DNA of 32,684 nucleotides, from the NCBI GenBank assembly GCA_903885605.1, contig CAISJD010000202.1, positions 1-32,684 on the forward strand. The letters run 5' to 3'. A program made the translations under genes and the position numbers. Under the pieces are notes generated by a model, which saw only the letters and a program-made list of their open reading frames with translations, did not search any database and was not told the origin of the DNA. Numbering within the stretch: the stretch's first letter is position 1; every line of letters begins with the position of its first letter. The DNA is from an uncultured Chthonomonas sp. (GTDB taxonomy: Bacteria > Armatimonadota > Chthonomonadetes > Chthonomonadales > CAJBBX01). Shown here one piece after another: positions 1 to 7,007 of this stretch.

Positions 1-2
1 AG

Positions 3-1586
3 CCGCTGGACGCCCGGCCCGCCGCGCCGCAGCCGCTCGACCTGCGCCCCGCCGCGCCGCAGCCGCTGCAACCGACACCCGTCGCGGCGCCCGCGCCGAT
101 CCCGATCGCTCAGCCGCCGGCTCCCACACCGATTCCGATCGCCAGGCCCGCCGGACCTGCGCCGATCCCCATCGCCAAGCCCGCTGCGCCCGCACCGATA
201 CCGATTGCGAAACCTGCCGCGCCGGCCCCGATTCCGATCGCGAAGCCTCCGGCTCCGGCGCCTATCCCGATCGCAAAGCAACCGGAACCCGCCGCACCGG
301 CTCCGATCCCGATCTCGAAGCCCACCGCGCCCGCGCCGCCGCCCGCGCCTGAACGGCCAAGGCCGACCATTCAGGCGGCATCGGCCGATGACCTCGACCT
401 GCCGCCGCTGGCAACCATCGCCGACGAGCCGCCCAAGGCCGCCGCCCCCTCGGGCCGGTTGGACCTGACCGGCGTGCCCATACCCGAACTGCCCACCGTC
501 GAGGCGCGTGGTCCGCAAGCTCCGCAACCCAGGCCGGCGGCTCCTGTGGCGCCGATACCGCCCGCCATGCCGCCGTCGCTTGCCACAGTCGTCCCGCCCA
601 TGGCCGGCGCGCCGGTCGCCGTGCCGAGGGCCGGCGGGCGGACGTGGTACTGCCGCTGGTGCGGCATGGAGAGCGAGGCCAGCGACAAGTGCAGCTGGTG
701 CCGCAAGGACCTGCGCAACCTGCCCTCATCGGGCCAGCAGGGTCGCGGACCCATCATCTCCGGACGGCCGACGGGCAAGCAGAAGCCTGCCGGCAAGGGC
801 AAGGGCCAGCAGCCGCAGGCTCAGCCCGCCCCGACCCCGGTACAGCCGGCGGCTCCGCCCGCCCCGGCGCCCAAGGCAGCGCCACCGGCGCCGCCCAAGC
901 CGCAGCAGCAGGCCCCGCCGTCGAAGCCCAAGGCCGCCGATGTGGGCATCCCCGAGATGACGCGGGTCCAGACCACCAAGTCGAAGTACTACCAGGACCA
1001 GGTGGTCGACCAGGTCTCAGGCACGCAGTATGACACCGATACCGGCGAGGTCGCCGGGAAGCCCGTCATCACCGTTGAGGGCATGGCCGAGGAGGAGCGC
1101 AGCCAGCTGGTGCGCAGCATCACCCTCTACTCCGGCGCCCTTGCGGCGGCCGTGATCGTGGGTACGTTGCTGACGCACTTCATGCCCAGCTGGTACCTGC
1201 TCTTCCTGGCGATGGTGACCTTTGCCGCCGGAATGGCGTTGCCGCTCTTCGGCGTGGCGCAGTACGGCGAGGACGACTCGACCGACGTGGGCTGGTTCGT
1301 GGGCTTCGCCGGCATCGGCGGCCCGTTCGTAGGCGGAATCGCCTACGGTGTGCTGGGTCTGATCAAGGGCGACGCCAACCCGGCGCTGGCGGGCATCTTC
1401 ATCGTGTCGCTTCTGGTGCGCATTCCGCTTGACATGGCCAAGGGAACCTCCATCGGCGCCTCGCTGAACGGCCTGATGCCCTTCACCGATCCTACCAACG
1501 CAATCCACTGGGCCGCCCAGCTGATGACGTTCCTGGGCTTGGTGGGTTGGTACTTCGCGGGGATGTTCCACAAGCTGGACGAGTAG
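3..1586 (+). CDS. Proline-rich, zinc-ribbon, multi-pass membrane protein (5' end outside window)
   Basis: The reading frame is open from the first bases of the window, so the gene starts upstream and 527 residues are visible. From the N-side it has about seven proline-rich repeats of roughly 11 residues (core APAPIPIAKP, about residues 29-110), then more Pro/Ala-rich sequence. A zinc ribbon follows (CRWC at 217-220, CSWC at 230-233), then a second Pro/Ala/Lys/Gln linker (about 245-305). The C-terminal part has about five hydrophobic segments (about residues 375-520). The stop is TAG. I do not recognise a named family. The architecture resembles the many bacterial membrane proteins with a cytoplasmic zinc ribbon joined to a bundle of helices by disordered linkers. 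The function is unknown, and the proline repeats suggest a flexible spacer or a protein-binding arm. It converges on the glutaredoxin gene. In-frame TTG/ATG codons exist inside, but the repeat region reads in the same frame, so I treat it as coding. Confidence 0.8.
   Translation, partial: PLDARPAAPQPLDLRPAAPQPLQPTPVAAPAPIPIAQPPAPTPIPIARPAGPAPIPIAKPAAPAPIPIAKPAAPAPIPIAKPPAPAPIPIAKQPEPAAPAPIPISKPTAPAPPPAPERPRPTIQAASADDLDLPPLATIADEPPKAAAPSGRLDLTGVPIPELPTVEARGPQAPQPRPAAPVAPIPPAMPPSLATVVPPMAGAPVAVPRAGGRTWYCRWCGMESEASDKCSWCRKDLRNLPSSGQQGRGPIISGRPTGKQKPAGKGKGQQPQAQPAPTPVQPAAPPAPAPKAAPPAPPKPQQQAPPSKPKAADVGIPEMTRVQTTKSKYYQDQVVDQVSGTQYDTDTGEVAGKPVITVEGMAEEERSQLVRSITLYSGALAAAVIVGTLLTHFMPSWYLLFLAMVTFAAGMALPLFGVAQYGEDDSTDVGWFVGFAGIGGPFVGGIAYGVLGLIKGDANPALAGIFIVSLLVRIPLDMAKGTSIGASLNGLMPFTDPTNAIHWAAQLMTFLGLVGWYFAGMFHKLDE
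88..330 (+). repeat. In-frame tandem repeat, mostly 33-bp units (APAPIPIAKP)
   Basis: About seven imperfect units encode A-P-x-P-I-P-I-A-K/R/Q-P with a two-residue variable tail. Most units are 11 codons (33 bp), with some of 10, 12 and 14 codons. Bases vary at third positions while the protein pattern is kept, which suggests selection on the peptide. The repeat lies inside the truncated membrane protein gene. Confidence 0.85.
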
Positions 1587-1595
1587 GTGTAGTCG

Positions 1596-1618
1596 GGGGC
1601 CCGCCGAGCGCCGGCCCC
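1596..1618. terminator. Hairpin between convergent genes
   Basis: GGGGCC (1596-1601) pairs with GGCCCC (1613-1618) across an 11-base loop. It sits in the 48-bp gap between two convergent genes. There is no T tract on either side, only a pyrimidine-rich stretch, so factor-independent termination is only a suggestion. Confidence 0.4.
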
Positions 1619-1634
1619 TCCTCCTCTGCCCCCT

Positions 1635-1886
1635 CTAGCCGAGTATGCGATCCAGCGCCGCCTCCAGGTCGCGGTCCGTGGGCTCCACCAGCGCCTCGCC
1701 GCCAAGCAGGATCGTGGGCACCTTGCCGGATCCCCCGTTCAACCCGCGCATGGCGGCTTCGGCTCCGGCGACCCGCTCGATGTCGATCTCCACGAACTCC
1801 ACGCCGCGCGCCGTGAGCAGGCGCTTGGATCGGTGGCAGTCGGGGCACCACGAGGTGGTGTAGGCGACAACCCTGGGTTGCGGCAT
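1635..1886 (-). CDS. Glutaredoxin-like thiol-disulfide oxidoreductase
   Basis: A small 83-residue thioredoxin-fold protein. The dithiol active site is CPDC (C14, C17) after the first strand and turn (YTTSWCPDC). The cis-proline loop is KVPT (P57), as expected in glutaredoxins. The CPDC centre and length fit the glutaredoxin/NrdH/mycoredoxin-like class that reduces disulfides or mixed thiols in the cytoplasm. Which reductant it uses (glutathione, mycothiol, bacillithiol or a thioredoxin reductase) cannot be told from sequence. The start is ATG with GGAGGAG about 8 bases upstream. It lies 23 bp downstream of the zinc-ribbon membrane protein gene on the same strand, so the two are probably co-transcribed. 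This suggests, without proof, that it keeps the zinc-ligand cysteines of its neighbour reduced. Confidence 0.88.
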   Translation of the reverse strand: MPQPRVVAYTTSWCPDCHRSKRLLTARGVEFVEIDIERVAGAEAAMRGLNGGSGKVPTILLGGEALVEPTDRDLEAALDRILG

Positions 1887-1909
1887 GGCTACGGCTCCTC
1901 CGTGCGGCG

Positions 1910-2656
1910 TCAGCGGCCGGGGCGCGGCGCGGCATCGCCCGTGAGGCGGACGACGGCCGTGGCGCCGAGTTCGCGGATGCGGCGGCGTATGGCGTCGGCT
2001 TTGCGCTCCGGCACGTTGCGGACCAGCGTCAGGGGCAGGGCCTCCATCTGGCGGCGGGCATCGGGCAGGTTGCAGACCAGGATATCCTGCAGGGCCAGCG
2101 CGACCTCGGTGGGGTTGCGCCCAACCTGGGTCAGGATGACGTCGAAGTTCTGCATCATGTCCGACGCTTCGGCGACGATGGACTTGGGGTCGTTCGGATC
2201 GGTCAGCGTCAGGCCGCGGTTACACTTGTCGCAGGTGAAGCGGACGGCCTTCACGGAGACCTTGTGGCTGGCGCGGCAGATGGGGCAGGTGAGGTCGCGC
2301 ACGGGGACCGGAAGCCCGTTCTCGTACTGCACGCGGCGGTGGCAACCCTCGCAGGTGTAGTCCTCGGTGGGCTGCGCCAGGAACATCATCTGGTGCTCGC
2401 AGTAGGGGCAGTAGACGGCCAGGCTAGGCCGTTGCCGCGCGCGGTTGGCGCGGAACCAGCCGACCGACATGATGACCACGCCGGCGGCCATGCCCAGCGC
2501 CGCCACGGGCCAGAGCTGGTAGAGGTTTACGAGCTTCAGGATCCACAGTAGCACCGCCGACACGACGAGGATGACCACGCCCCGGATAGCCAGCCTCACG
2601 GCTATCTCATAGGCGCGCTCCAGAAGATCGGAACGACTGTTGGTGGTCTGCGCCAT
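1910..2656 (-). CDS. Membrane protein with two zinc ribbons and an L7/L12-like C-terminal domain
   Basis: The protein is 248 aa. Two hydrophobic segments (about 24-42 and 49-68) form an N-terminal hairpin in the membrane. Two zinc ribbons follow: CPYC (83-86) with CEGC (102-105), and CPIC (124-127) with CDKC (142-145). Residues about 169-238 look like the C-terminal domain of ribosomal protein L7/L12. They begin FDVILTQVG, continue through a helix-turn-helix carrying the LPDAR/ALP pattern, and end with VPERKADAIRRRIRELGA. The true L7/L12 domain binds translation factors on the ribosome. Whether this copy does so is unknown, and such domains also occur outside ribosomes. The ATG has GGGAGAGG just upstream. 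A near-consensus promoter lies about 75-100 bases upstream of it. The glutaredoxin gene follows 23 bp later. The family as a whole is not one I can name. Confidence 0.82.
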   Translation of the reverse strand: MAQTTNSRSDLLERAYEIAVRLAIRGVVILVVSAVLLWILKLVNLYQLWPVAALGMAAGVVIMSVGWFRANRARQRPSLAVYCPYCEHQMMFLAQPTEDYTCEGCHRRVQYENGLPVPVRDLTCPICRASHKVSVKAVRFTCDKCNRGLTLTDPNDPKSIVAEASDMMQNFDVILTQVGRNPTEVALALQDILVCNLPDARRQMEALPLTLVRNVPERKADAIRRRIRELGATAVVRLTGDAAPRPGR

Positions 2657-2734
2657 TCACCTCTCCCATCACGGCCGTCCGTAGGGTCCGGACGCACACG
2701 CGGTCAGCCGCCCCAGCAAGGGCGCCACCCGGCA

Positions 2735-2763
2735 AGTATAGCCGCGCCCCGGCGGACTGTCAA
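2735..2763 (-). promoter_or_regulatory. Sigma-70-type promoter TTGACA-N17-TATACT
   Basis: Read on the minus strand, TTGACA (2763-2758) and TATACT (2740-2735) are separated by exactly 17 bases. The -35 box is a perfect match and the -10 box matches five of six. Transcription would start near 2728 and give a leader of about 72 bases before the zinc-ribbon gene at 2656. The -35 box contains the stop codon of the next gene upstream. The leader holds a small hairpin (CGTCCG 2676-2681 with CGGACG 2689-2694). Confidence 0.82.
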
Positions 2764-4148
2764 CTCCGGCCGGGACGCGCCGCGGATCCGCTGCCCAGCG
2801 TTACCTCAAAGACGGCGACGCCGTCGGGCACATCCAGCGCCAATCCTGTCAGCCCGCCCTCATAACCCGGCGCCCCGGCGAGCTTGACCGTCACCCACTG
2901 CTTGTCGCCGGATGGGAACGAGGCTTCGACGGAGCGGGCGGCGTCCCACCAGGTCTCGCGCCACCTGGCGTATTCGCTGGGCCGGGTGGAGGCCACCAGC
3001 GGCGGCGTGCCGCGCCAGTAGACGCGCACCTTGCCGGCCACACGCGACGTGAGGCGGATACGCACAGCGCCGGCCGCCTCGGCGCGCCAGAACGTGTTCG
3101 GACCCAGCAGGCGCACGGCCTCGCCGGGCTTGTCCGCGATCACCGCCAGGCCGCGCTCCGCCAGGGGGTATCCCGCGTCGCGGCCGTTGGCGTAGTACCA
3201 GCCGTGGCGCGCGGTGTCGAAGCGCCACGAGGGCGGCGACTTGGGCGCGAGGCGCCGGGCCTCGGCGCGTATCTGCTCCAGGCTGCCCACTACGAAGGTG
3301 CAATGGTACTCGTACACGAGGTTGTGGTCGAGGATCTCCGTGGCTATGGGCGACATGTAGCCGGTGGGTCCGTCCTTCTCGCCGCCTTTGCCGCGCTGCC
3401 CGGCGAAGCCGCCGTGGAACTCCATGGGCCGCTCCACGACGACGCCGATGCCGGTCCCCTGCTCGTTCACCAGCGCGGCCCAGGCCTCGGTGGGCAGGTA
3501 GTTCACCCAGGGCCAGCCCTCGCTGTGGGCGTTGCGGACCTCGGTGATCGGGCCTCCGGTGAAGGGCTTGTCGCCCTGATAGGTCATGAGCCGGTGCCAG
3601 GGGCCGTTCACGTAGACGGCGGGCACCTCCTGGCTGCTGCCCCGGTACTGCGTCTTGTCGCTACGGGCGTTGGTGAGCCGGGCGCGGTAGGAGAACTTGG
3701 AGCCGCCGGGCAGGAGCTTGATCCAGGTCTCCATGACGCACTCGCCCGGATCGTTGTCCATGGGCCAGAGCATGGGCACGGTCTTGACGTAGAGCTCGCC
3801 ATTGGCCACGCGATGCTCCAGCACCTTGGAGCCGTTGTGGTAGGCATCGCCGGTCTGGATGGGGTTCCAGGGGAAGCCGGACCAGGCCGGGCTCTTGCGC
3901 TTGCCCTCGCGCTGGTAGTTGGGCGGGCCGGAGTAGTAGGACTGCTGGATCTGGCGGCCCAGGTCGGCGGAGTTGATGATGTTCGGCCCGCCCGGCACGG
4001 AGACGTGGGTGATGGCCCCGCCCCACTTCAGGTTCACGCCCACGCGGATGGCGGCGTTCTCGACGAAGGTGTCGGCGGTCTGCTGCGCTCCTGCGCCGGC
4101 GGCAACCGCGGCCAGGCAACAGCAGGCGCCGAGGGTCTTGGTGTCCAT
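2760..4148 (-). CDS. Secreted protein of unknown family, probably carbohydrate-related
   Basis: A 462-residue protein. A signal peptide (about residues 1-21, Cys/Ala-rich, likely cleavage after AGA) indicates export. I chose the ATG at 4148 over the in-frame ATG at 4160 because GGAGG lies five bases before it, inside the longer reading frame. The mature protein is rich in Trp, Tyr and Gly and in short beta-type segments (PGGPNIINSADLGRQIQ, NPIQTGD, PMLWPMDNDPGE). The N-terminal part (WGGAITHVSVPGG) is reminiscent of galactose-mutarotase-like beta-sandwich folds in glycan enzymes. The last roughly 130 residues look like a separate beta-sandwich (VRIRLTSRVAGKVRVYWR). I see no clear catalytic signature, so I do not assign an activity. 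The sugar isomerase-like gene lies 44 bp upstream on the same strand, which fits a shared operon and a sugar-related role. Confidence 0.72.
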   Translation of the reverse strand: MDTKTLGACCCLAAVAAGAGAQQTADTFVENAAIRVGVNLKWGGAITHVSVPGGPNIINSADLGRQIQQSYYSGPPNYQREGKRKSPAWSGFPWNPIQTGDAYHNGSKVLEHRVANGELYVKTVPMLWPMDNDPGECVMETWIKLLPGGSKFSYRARLTNARSDKTQYRGSSQEVPAVYVNGPWHRLMTYQGDKPFTGGPITEVRNAHSEGWPWVNYLPTEAWAALVNEQGTGIGVVVERPMEFHGGFAGQRGKGGEKDGPTGYMSPIATEILDHNLVYEYHCTFVVGSLEQIRAEARRLAPKSPPSWRFDTARHGWYYANGRDAGYPLAERGLAVIADKPGEAVRLLGPNTFWRAEAAGAVRIRLTSRVAGKVRVYWRGTPPLVASTRPSEYARWRETWWDAARSVEASFPSGDKQWVTVKLAGAPGYEGGLTGLALDVPDGVAVFEVTLGSGSAARPGRS

Positions 4149-4192
4149 CGCATCCTCCATGGGGTGATCCAGTCTTCGTTGTGGGCTTTCGG

Positions 4193-4936
4193 TCAGGCCA
4201 GGGCGTCGGCGATGAACCGGCGGCTGTCGGCCAGGTCGAGGAAGGGGTCGCGCAGGTGCGTGTCATGCTCCACGAAGACCCAGCCATCGTAGCGCATGGC
4301 CACCAGGCGGCGCATGACGGCGGCGTTGTCCATGCCGATATTGCCGCGCCCGAGGCCGCAGAAGCGCCCCCACTCGGTCCAGCGCGCCAGGCCGAGGTCG
4401 GGGTTGGTCACCTCCCAGTCCTTCAGGTGCACGGCCACGAGGCGGTCGCCGTAGGCCTCCAGCGCCTCCATCGGGTCGCCGCCGGCAGCGGCCAGGTGCG
4501 CGGTGTCGAGGATCAGGCCCGCATCGGGGCACAGGGCCATGAACTCCGCCAGCTGCCCGGGGGTCTCCACGGGCGTGCCCATGTGGTTGTGCAGGCCGAC
4601 CCGCAGGCCCAACCGGGCGCAGGCGGCCACCTGGGCGTTCACCTGGCGACAGAAGGTGGGCAGGTCGCGCGCGGGCGCCGCGGCCCAGACATACGCGCAA
4701 CCCATGGCGGCCGCCCAGCGGTGGGACAACTCGGCATTGGGTCCGCGGCAGGTGCCCCAGGCGCAGCCGAGCCTGCGGAACGTGACGGCGCGGTCCACCA
4801 ACTGGGCCGTGTCCGAGGCCTCAAGCCGCTCGACGCCCTCGTAACCGATGGCCTTCAGGCGGCTGAGGCGCTCCTCAAGGTCGAGTAGCCCCCCGTCCCA
4901 GACGTTCATCCCGTAGTCGGCCACACCAAAGCGCAT
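4193..4936 (-). CDS. Sugar phosphate isomerase/epimerase-type TIM barrel (xylose-isomerase-like)
   Basis: A 247-residue protein with no signal peptide, so cytoplasmic. It carries the signatures of the AP-endonuclease-2/xylose-isomerase-like barrel superfamily: GYEGVE early (32-37), HNHMGTP (116-122), LDTAH (143-147), VHLKD (169-173), GRGNI (197-201) and VEHD (222-225). Likely metal ligands are D144, H170 and E223, with an acidic residue near the EGVE strand. Members isomerise or epimerise keto sugars, or act on inositols, hydroxypyruvate or dehydroshikimate, so the substrate cannot be told here. The ATG at 4936 is preferred to the one at 4960 because a purine-rich AAGGGGG precedes it and because the first strand MRFGVADYG begins there, as in the family. 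It is the first gene of a pair with the secreted protein at 2760-4148. A divergent URO-D-like gene lies upstream. Confidence 0.85.
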   Translation of the reverse strand: MRFGVADYGMNVWDGGLLDLEERLSRLKAIGYEGVERLEASDTAQLVDRAVTFRRLGCAWGTCRGPNAELSHRWAAAMGCAYVWAAAPARDLPTFCRQVNAQVAACARLGLRVGLHNHMGTPVETPGQLAEFMALCPDAGLILDTAHLAAAGGDPMEALEAYGDRLVAVHLKDWEVTNPDLGLARWTEWGRFCGLGRGNIGMDNAAVMRRLVAMRYDGWVFVEHDTHLRDPFLDLADSRRFIADALA

Positions 4937-5198
4937 AACGGCCCCCTTCCGCGCACACAACCGATCGATGGCGGGATTCTACCTGCCGAGCCGGGACTTG
5001 CAGCGCCGGGCCGGCAGACACGGACCGCCACGGACGACCACGGACGACCACGGACCCCACGGTCGCACACGGACCGCCGCCCTTGACGTCAGCCTGAAGC
5101 CCCGCCAGGGGCTGAATGCCCCCCTCACGTCCTCCTCCGCCGCCGGGCAGGAGTCTGCGGCGCCGGGCTGGAACCTATCAGCGCCAAGGAGGTGGACC
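4937..5198. promoter_or_regulatory. Divergent intergenic region between sugar isomerase-like and URO-D-like genes
   Basis: This 262-bp gap must hold the promoters of both flanking genes. I see no good -35/-10 pair. It contains the phased CACGGAC array (5019-5074), the perfect palindrome TGACGTCA (5084-5091) overlapping a TTGACG, and a hairpin AGCCCC-GCCA-GGGGCT (5098-5113). The ribosome binding site AAGGAGG ends six bases before the plus-strand ATG at 5199. Confidence 0.45.
5019..5074 (+). repeat. Six tandem copies of CACGGAC with a 10-bp period
   Basis: CACGGAC starts at 5019, 5029, 5039, 5049 and 5068. A partial copy, CACGG, starts at 5058. The spacings are 10, 10, 10, 9 and 10 bp, close to one turn of the DNA helix. 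The array lies between two divergent genes. Confidence 0.85.
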
Positions 5199-6257
5199 AT
5201 GCCTGTCGATACCATGACCCCGCGCGAGCGCTGGCTGGCCGTGCTGCGCCGCGAGACGCCGGACCGCGTCCCTACCGACTACTGGGCCACGCCCGAGGCC
5301 TCGGCGCGGCTTGTGGAGCACATGGGCTGCGGCACGATCCAGGAGGCCCTGGCGCGCCTGCACGTGGATGCTGTGGCCAACGTCGGCCCGGCCTACGCGG
5401 GGCCGCCCATCGCCGAGCGACATGACGCGTTCGGCATCCGCTACCGGAGCATCGACTACGGGACCGGCGCCTACTCCGAGGCCGAGACGCACCCGCTGGC
5501 CGCGTTCGAGAGCGTGGAGGCCATCGAGGCGGCCTACACCTGGCCTCGCGCGGACTGGTACGACTACTCGGTCATCCCGGCGCAGGTGGCGGCAGCCGGC
5601 GAGGCGCCCGTCCGGGGCGGCGGCTCGGAGCCCTTCCTCACCTACTGCCTGCTGCGCGGGATGGAGCAGGCGATGATGGATATTCTGGAGCATCCCGACA
5701 TCGTGGACTACTGCCTCGGCAAACTCTTCGACCTGGCCTACGAGACGACGCTGCGGACCTACGAGCAGGCATCCGGCCGCATCATGATCACCTACGTGGC
5801 AGAGGATATGGGATCGCAGGACCGCATGATGTTCTCGCCAGCGCAGGTGCGGCGCTTCCTGCTGCCGGGCATGAAGCGGATGATCGACCTGGCGCACCAG
5901 GCCGGGGCGTATGTCTTCCACCACAACGACGGTGCGGTGCGGCCCATACTGCCGACCATGATCGAGGCCGGGATCGATGTGCTGAACCCCATCCAGTGGC
6001 GCTGCCCGGGCATGGAGCGCGAGGGGCTGAAGCGCGACTTCGGCGACCGCATCATCTTCCACGGCGGCGTGGACAACCAGTACACGCTGCCCATGGGCAC
6101 GGTGGCCGAGGTGCGCCGGGAGGTGGCCGACAACCTGGCGATCCTCGGAGCGGGCGGCGGGTACATCCTGGCGCCGTGCCACAACATCCAGGCGGTGAGC
6201 CCGCCTGAGAACATCGTGGCAATGTATGAGACCTGCTACGAGTTGGGCTGGAGCTGA
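5199..6257 (+). CDS. Uroporphyrinogen decarboxylase-like (URO-D superfamily) protein
   Basis: A 352-residue cytoplasmic TIM-barrel protein. The opening MTPRERWLAVLRRETPDRVP is typical of the broad URO-D/MtaA/CmuA superfamily. So are the strand AYVFHHNDG (residues 238-245), GGVDNQ (289-294), GGGYILAPCHNIQ (319-331) and PPEN (335-338). The superfamily includes haem-pathway decarboxylases and zinc-dependent, corrinoid-linked methyltransferases. The zinc-type H-x-C pattern is changed to H242-N-D244, with C327 near the end. A zinc or methyl-transfer role is therefore possible but unproven, and I do not think this is the haem-pathway HemE. The start at 5199 is chosen because AAGGAGG lies six bases before it. 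Longer in-frame starts run through the repeat array. Its stop is 9 bp from the ThuA gene stop on the other strand. Confidence 0.85.
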   Translation: MPVDTMTPRERWLAVLRRETPDRVPTDYWATPEASARLVEHMGCGTIQEALARLHVDAVANVGPAYAGPPIAERHDAFGIRYRSIDYGTGAYSEAETHPLAAFESVEAIEAAYTWPRADWYDYSVIPAQVAAAGEAPVRGGGSEPFLTYCLLRGMEQAMMDILEHPDIVDYCLGKLFDLAYETTLRTYEQASGRIMITYVAEDMGSQDRMMFSPAQVRRFLLPGMKRMIDLAHQAGAYVFHHNDGAVRPILPTMIEAGIDVLNPIQWRCPGMEREGLKRDFGDRIIFHGGVDNQYTLPMGTVAEVRREVADNLAILGAGGGYILAPCHNIQAVSPPENIVAMYETCYELGWS

Positions 6258-6283
6258 GGGCCGCGACTACCTGCGCGCGGCCC
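6258..6283. terminator. Hairpin at the convergent URO-D/ThuA junction
   Basis: GGGCCGCG (6258-6265) and CGCGGCCC (6276-6283) form a perfect 8-bp stem with a 10-base loop. It begins right after the plus-strand stop and overlaps the last codons of the minus-strand gene. It is followed by AAAA on the plus strand and has no T tract in the direction of either gene, so it may act as a processing or pause site. Confidence 0.45.
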
Positions 6284-7007
6284 AAAAGAGCGCCTGCACC
6301 ACGAGCTTCCGGTAGTTCGCGTCCGTGTAGGCGACGTGGTCGTGGCCCAGCATCAGGTAGCAGGTGCGGGCCTTGCCGTAGGTGCGCGTCCAACCGATGA
6401 CGGGACCGCTGCGGGGCTCCGTGGCGGTGAGCAATGGCTTGGAGTCGGGCTCGACGCGGAAGCTGCCGTAGACCTCGTCCGTGATGTCGAAGTCCTCCAT
6501 ACCCCGCACGATGGGGTGCTTCCGGTCGGCCACGTGGACCCGGTACGGCACCGCGTCGACGTACGTGGAGGCTTTTACGTCGGGCCCCGCGCCGGCCGGG
6601 ACCGACTGGAAGTAGCGGCCGCCGATCATCTTGTCGAACTCGGGCCAGTCGGGATAGCCGGCCAGGCAGTGATGCAGAGCCACGAGGCCCTTCCCCTTGC
6701 GGATCAGCTCGGCGAAGGCGGTGCGCGCCTCGGGCGTGATAGGCGCCCACATATCGTAGAGCGCCACCACGTCGTAGGCCTTGCCGGCCTCGGGCGTGAG
6801 GAGCTTGTGGGCGTCGGGGTGCCTGGCCTCGGTCCACTCCACGCCGTCGAGGCTGTTCCACATCGCCGTGAAGGCCTCTCGCTCGAAGTCGTGCCCGCCG
6901 GTCACCACCAGCACGCGGAGGGGCTTCTGCGACGGCGCGGGGCTCGCGGCCGCGCCACAGGCCGCCCAGAGGCAGGCGGCAAGGGCCAGCGCTACACAGG
7001 GCTTCAT
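6267..7007 (-). CDS. Exported ThuA-domain protein
   Basis: The protein is 246 aa. The N-terminus ([17 protein letters not shown]) is a signal peptide. C17 could be lipidated, but the lipobox (W-A-A-C) is poor. The rest matches the ThuA (trehalose-utilisation-like) domain, a class I glutamine amidotransferase-like fold that lacks the usual nucleophile. It has LRVLVVTGGHDFE (30-42), DVVALYDMW (79-87), GLVALHHCLAGYPDWPEF (107-124) and LMLGHDH (218-224). ThuA proteins are linked to sugar metabolism, but their chemistry is poorly known. The gene starts with an ATG overlapping the TGA of the NagB-like gene (TGATG, sharing one base at 7007), which implies translational coupling. It is the last gene of the cassette. 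The position suggests that it handles the same sugar outside the membrane. Confidence 0.85.
   Translation of the reverse strand: MKPCVALALAACLWAACGAAASPAPSQKPLRVLVVTGGHDFEREAFTAMWNSLDGVEWTEARHPDAHKLLTPEAGKAYDVVALYDMWAPITPEARTAFAELIRKGKGLVALHHCLAGYPDWPEFDKMIGGRYFQSVPAGAGPDVKASTYVDAVPYRVHVADRKHPIVRGMEDFDITDEVYGSFRVEPDSKPLLTATEPRSGPVIGWTRTYGKARTCYLMLGHDHVAYTDANYRKLVVQALFWAARR

Noticed and set aside
4968-5198. In-frame N-terminal extension of the first URO-D-like gene
   Set aside because: It translates the CACGGAC array into a Arg/Pro-rich string, while AAGGAGG sits six bases before the ATG at 5199, where the family sequence begins.
5199-6257. Haem-pathway uroporphyrinogen decarboxylase (HemE)
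   Set aside because: The protein lacks the typical HemE opening and has the changed HND motif of the broad non-haem superfamily. No other haem gene is near. The same applies to 12068-13153.
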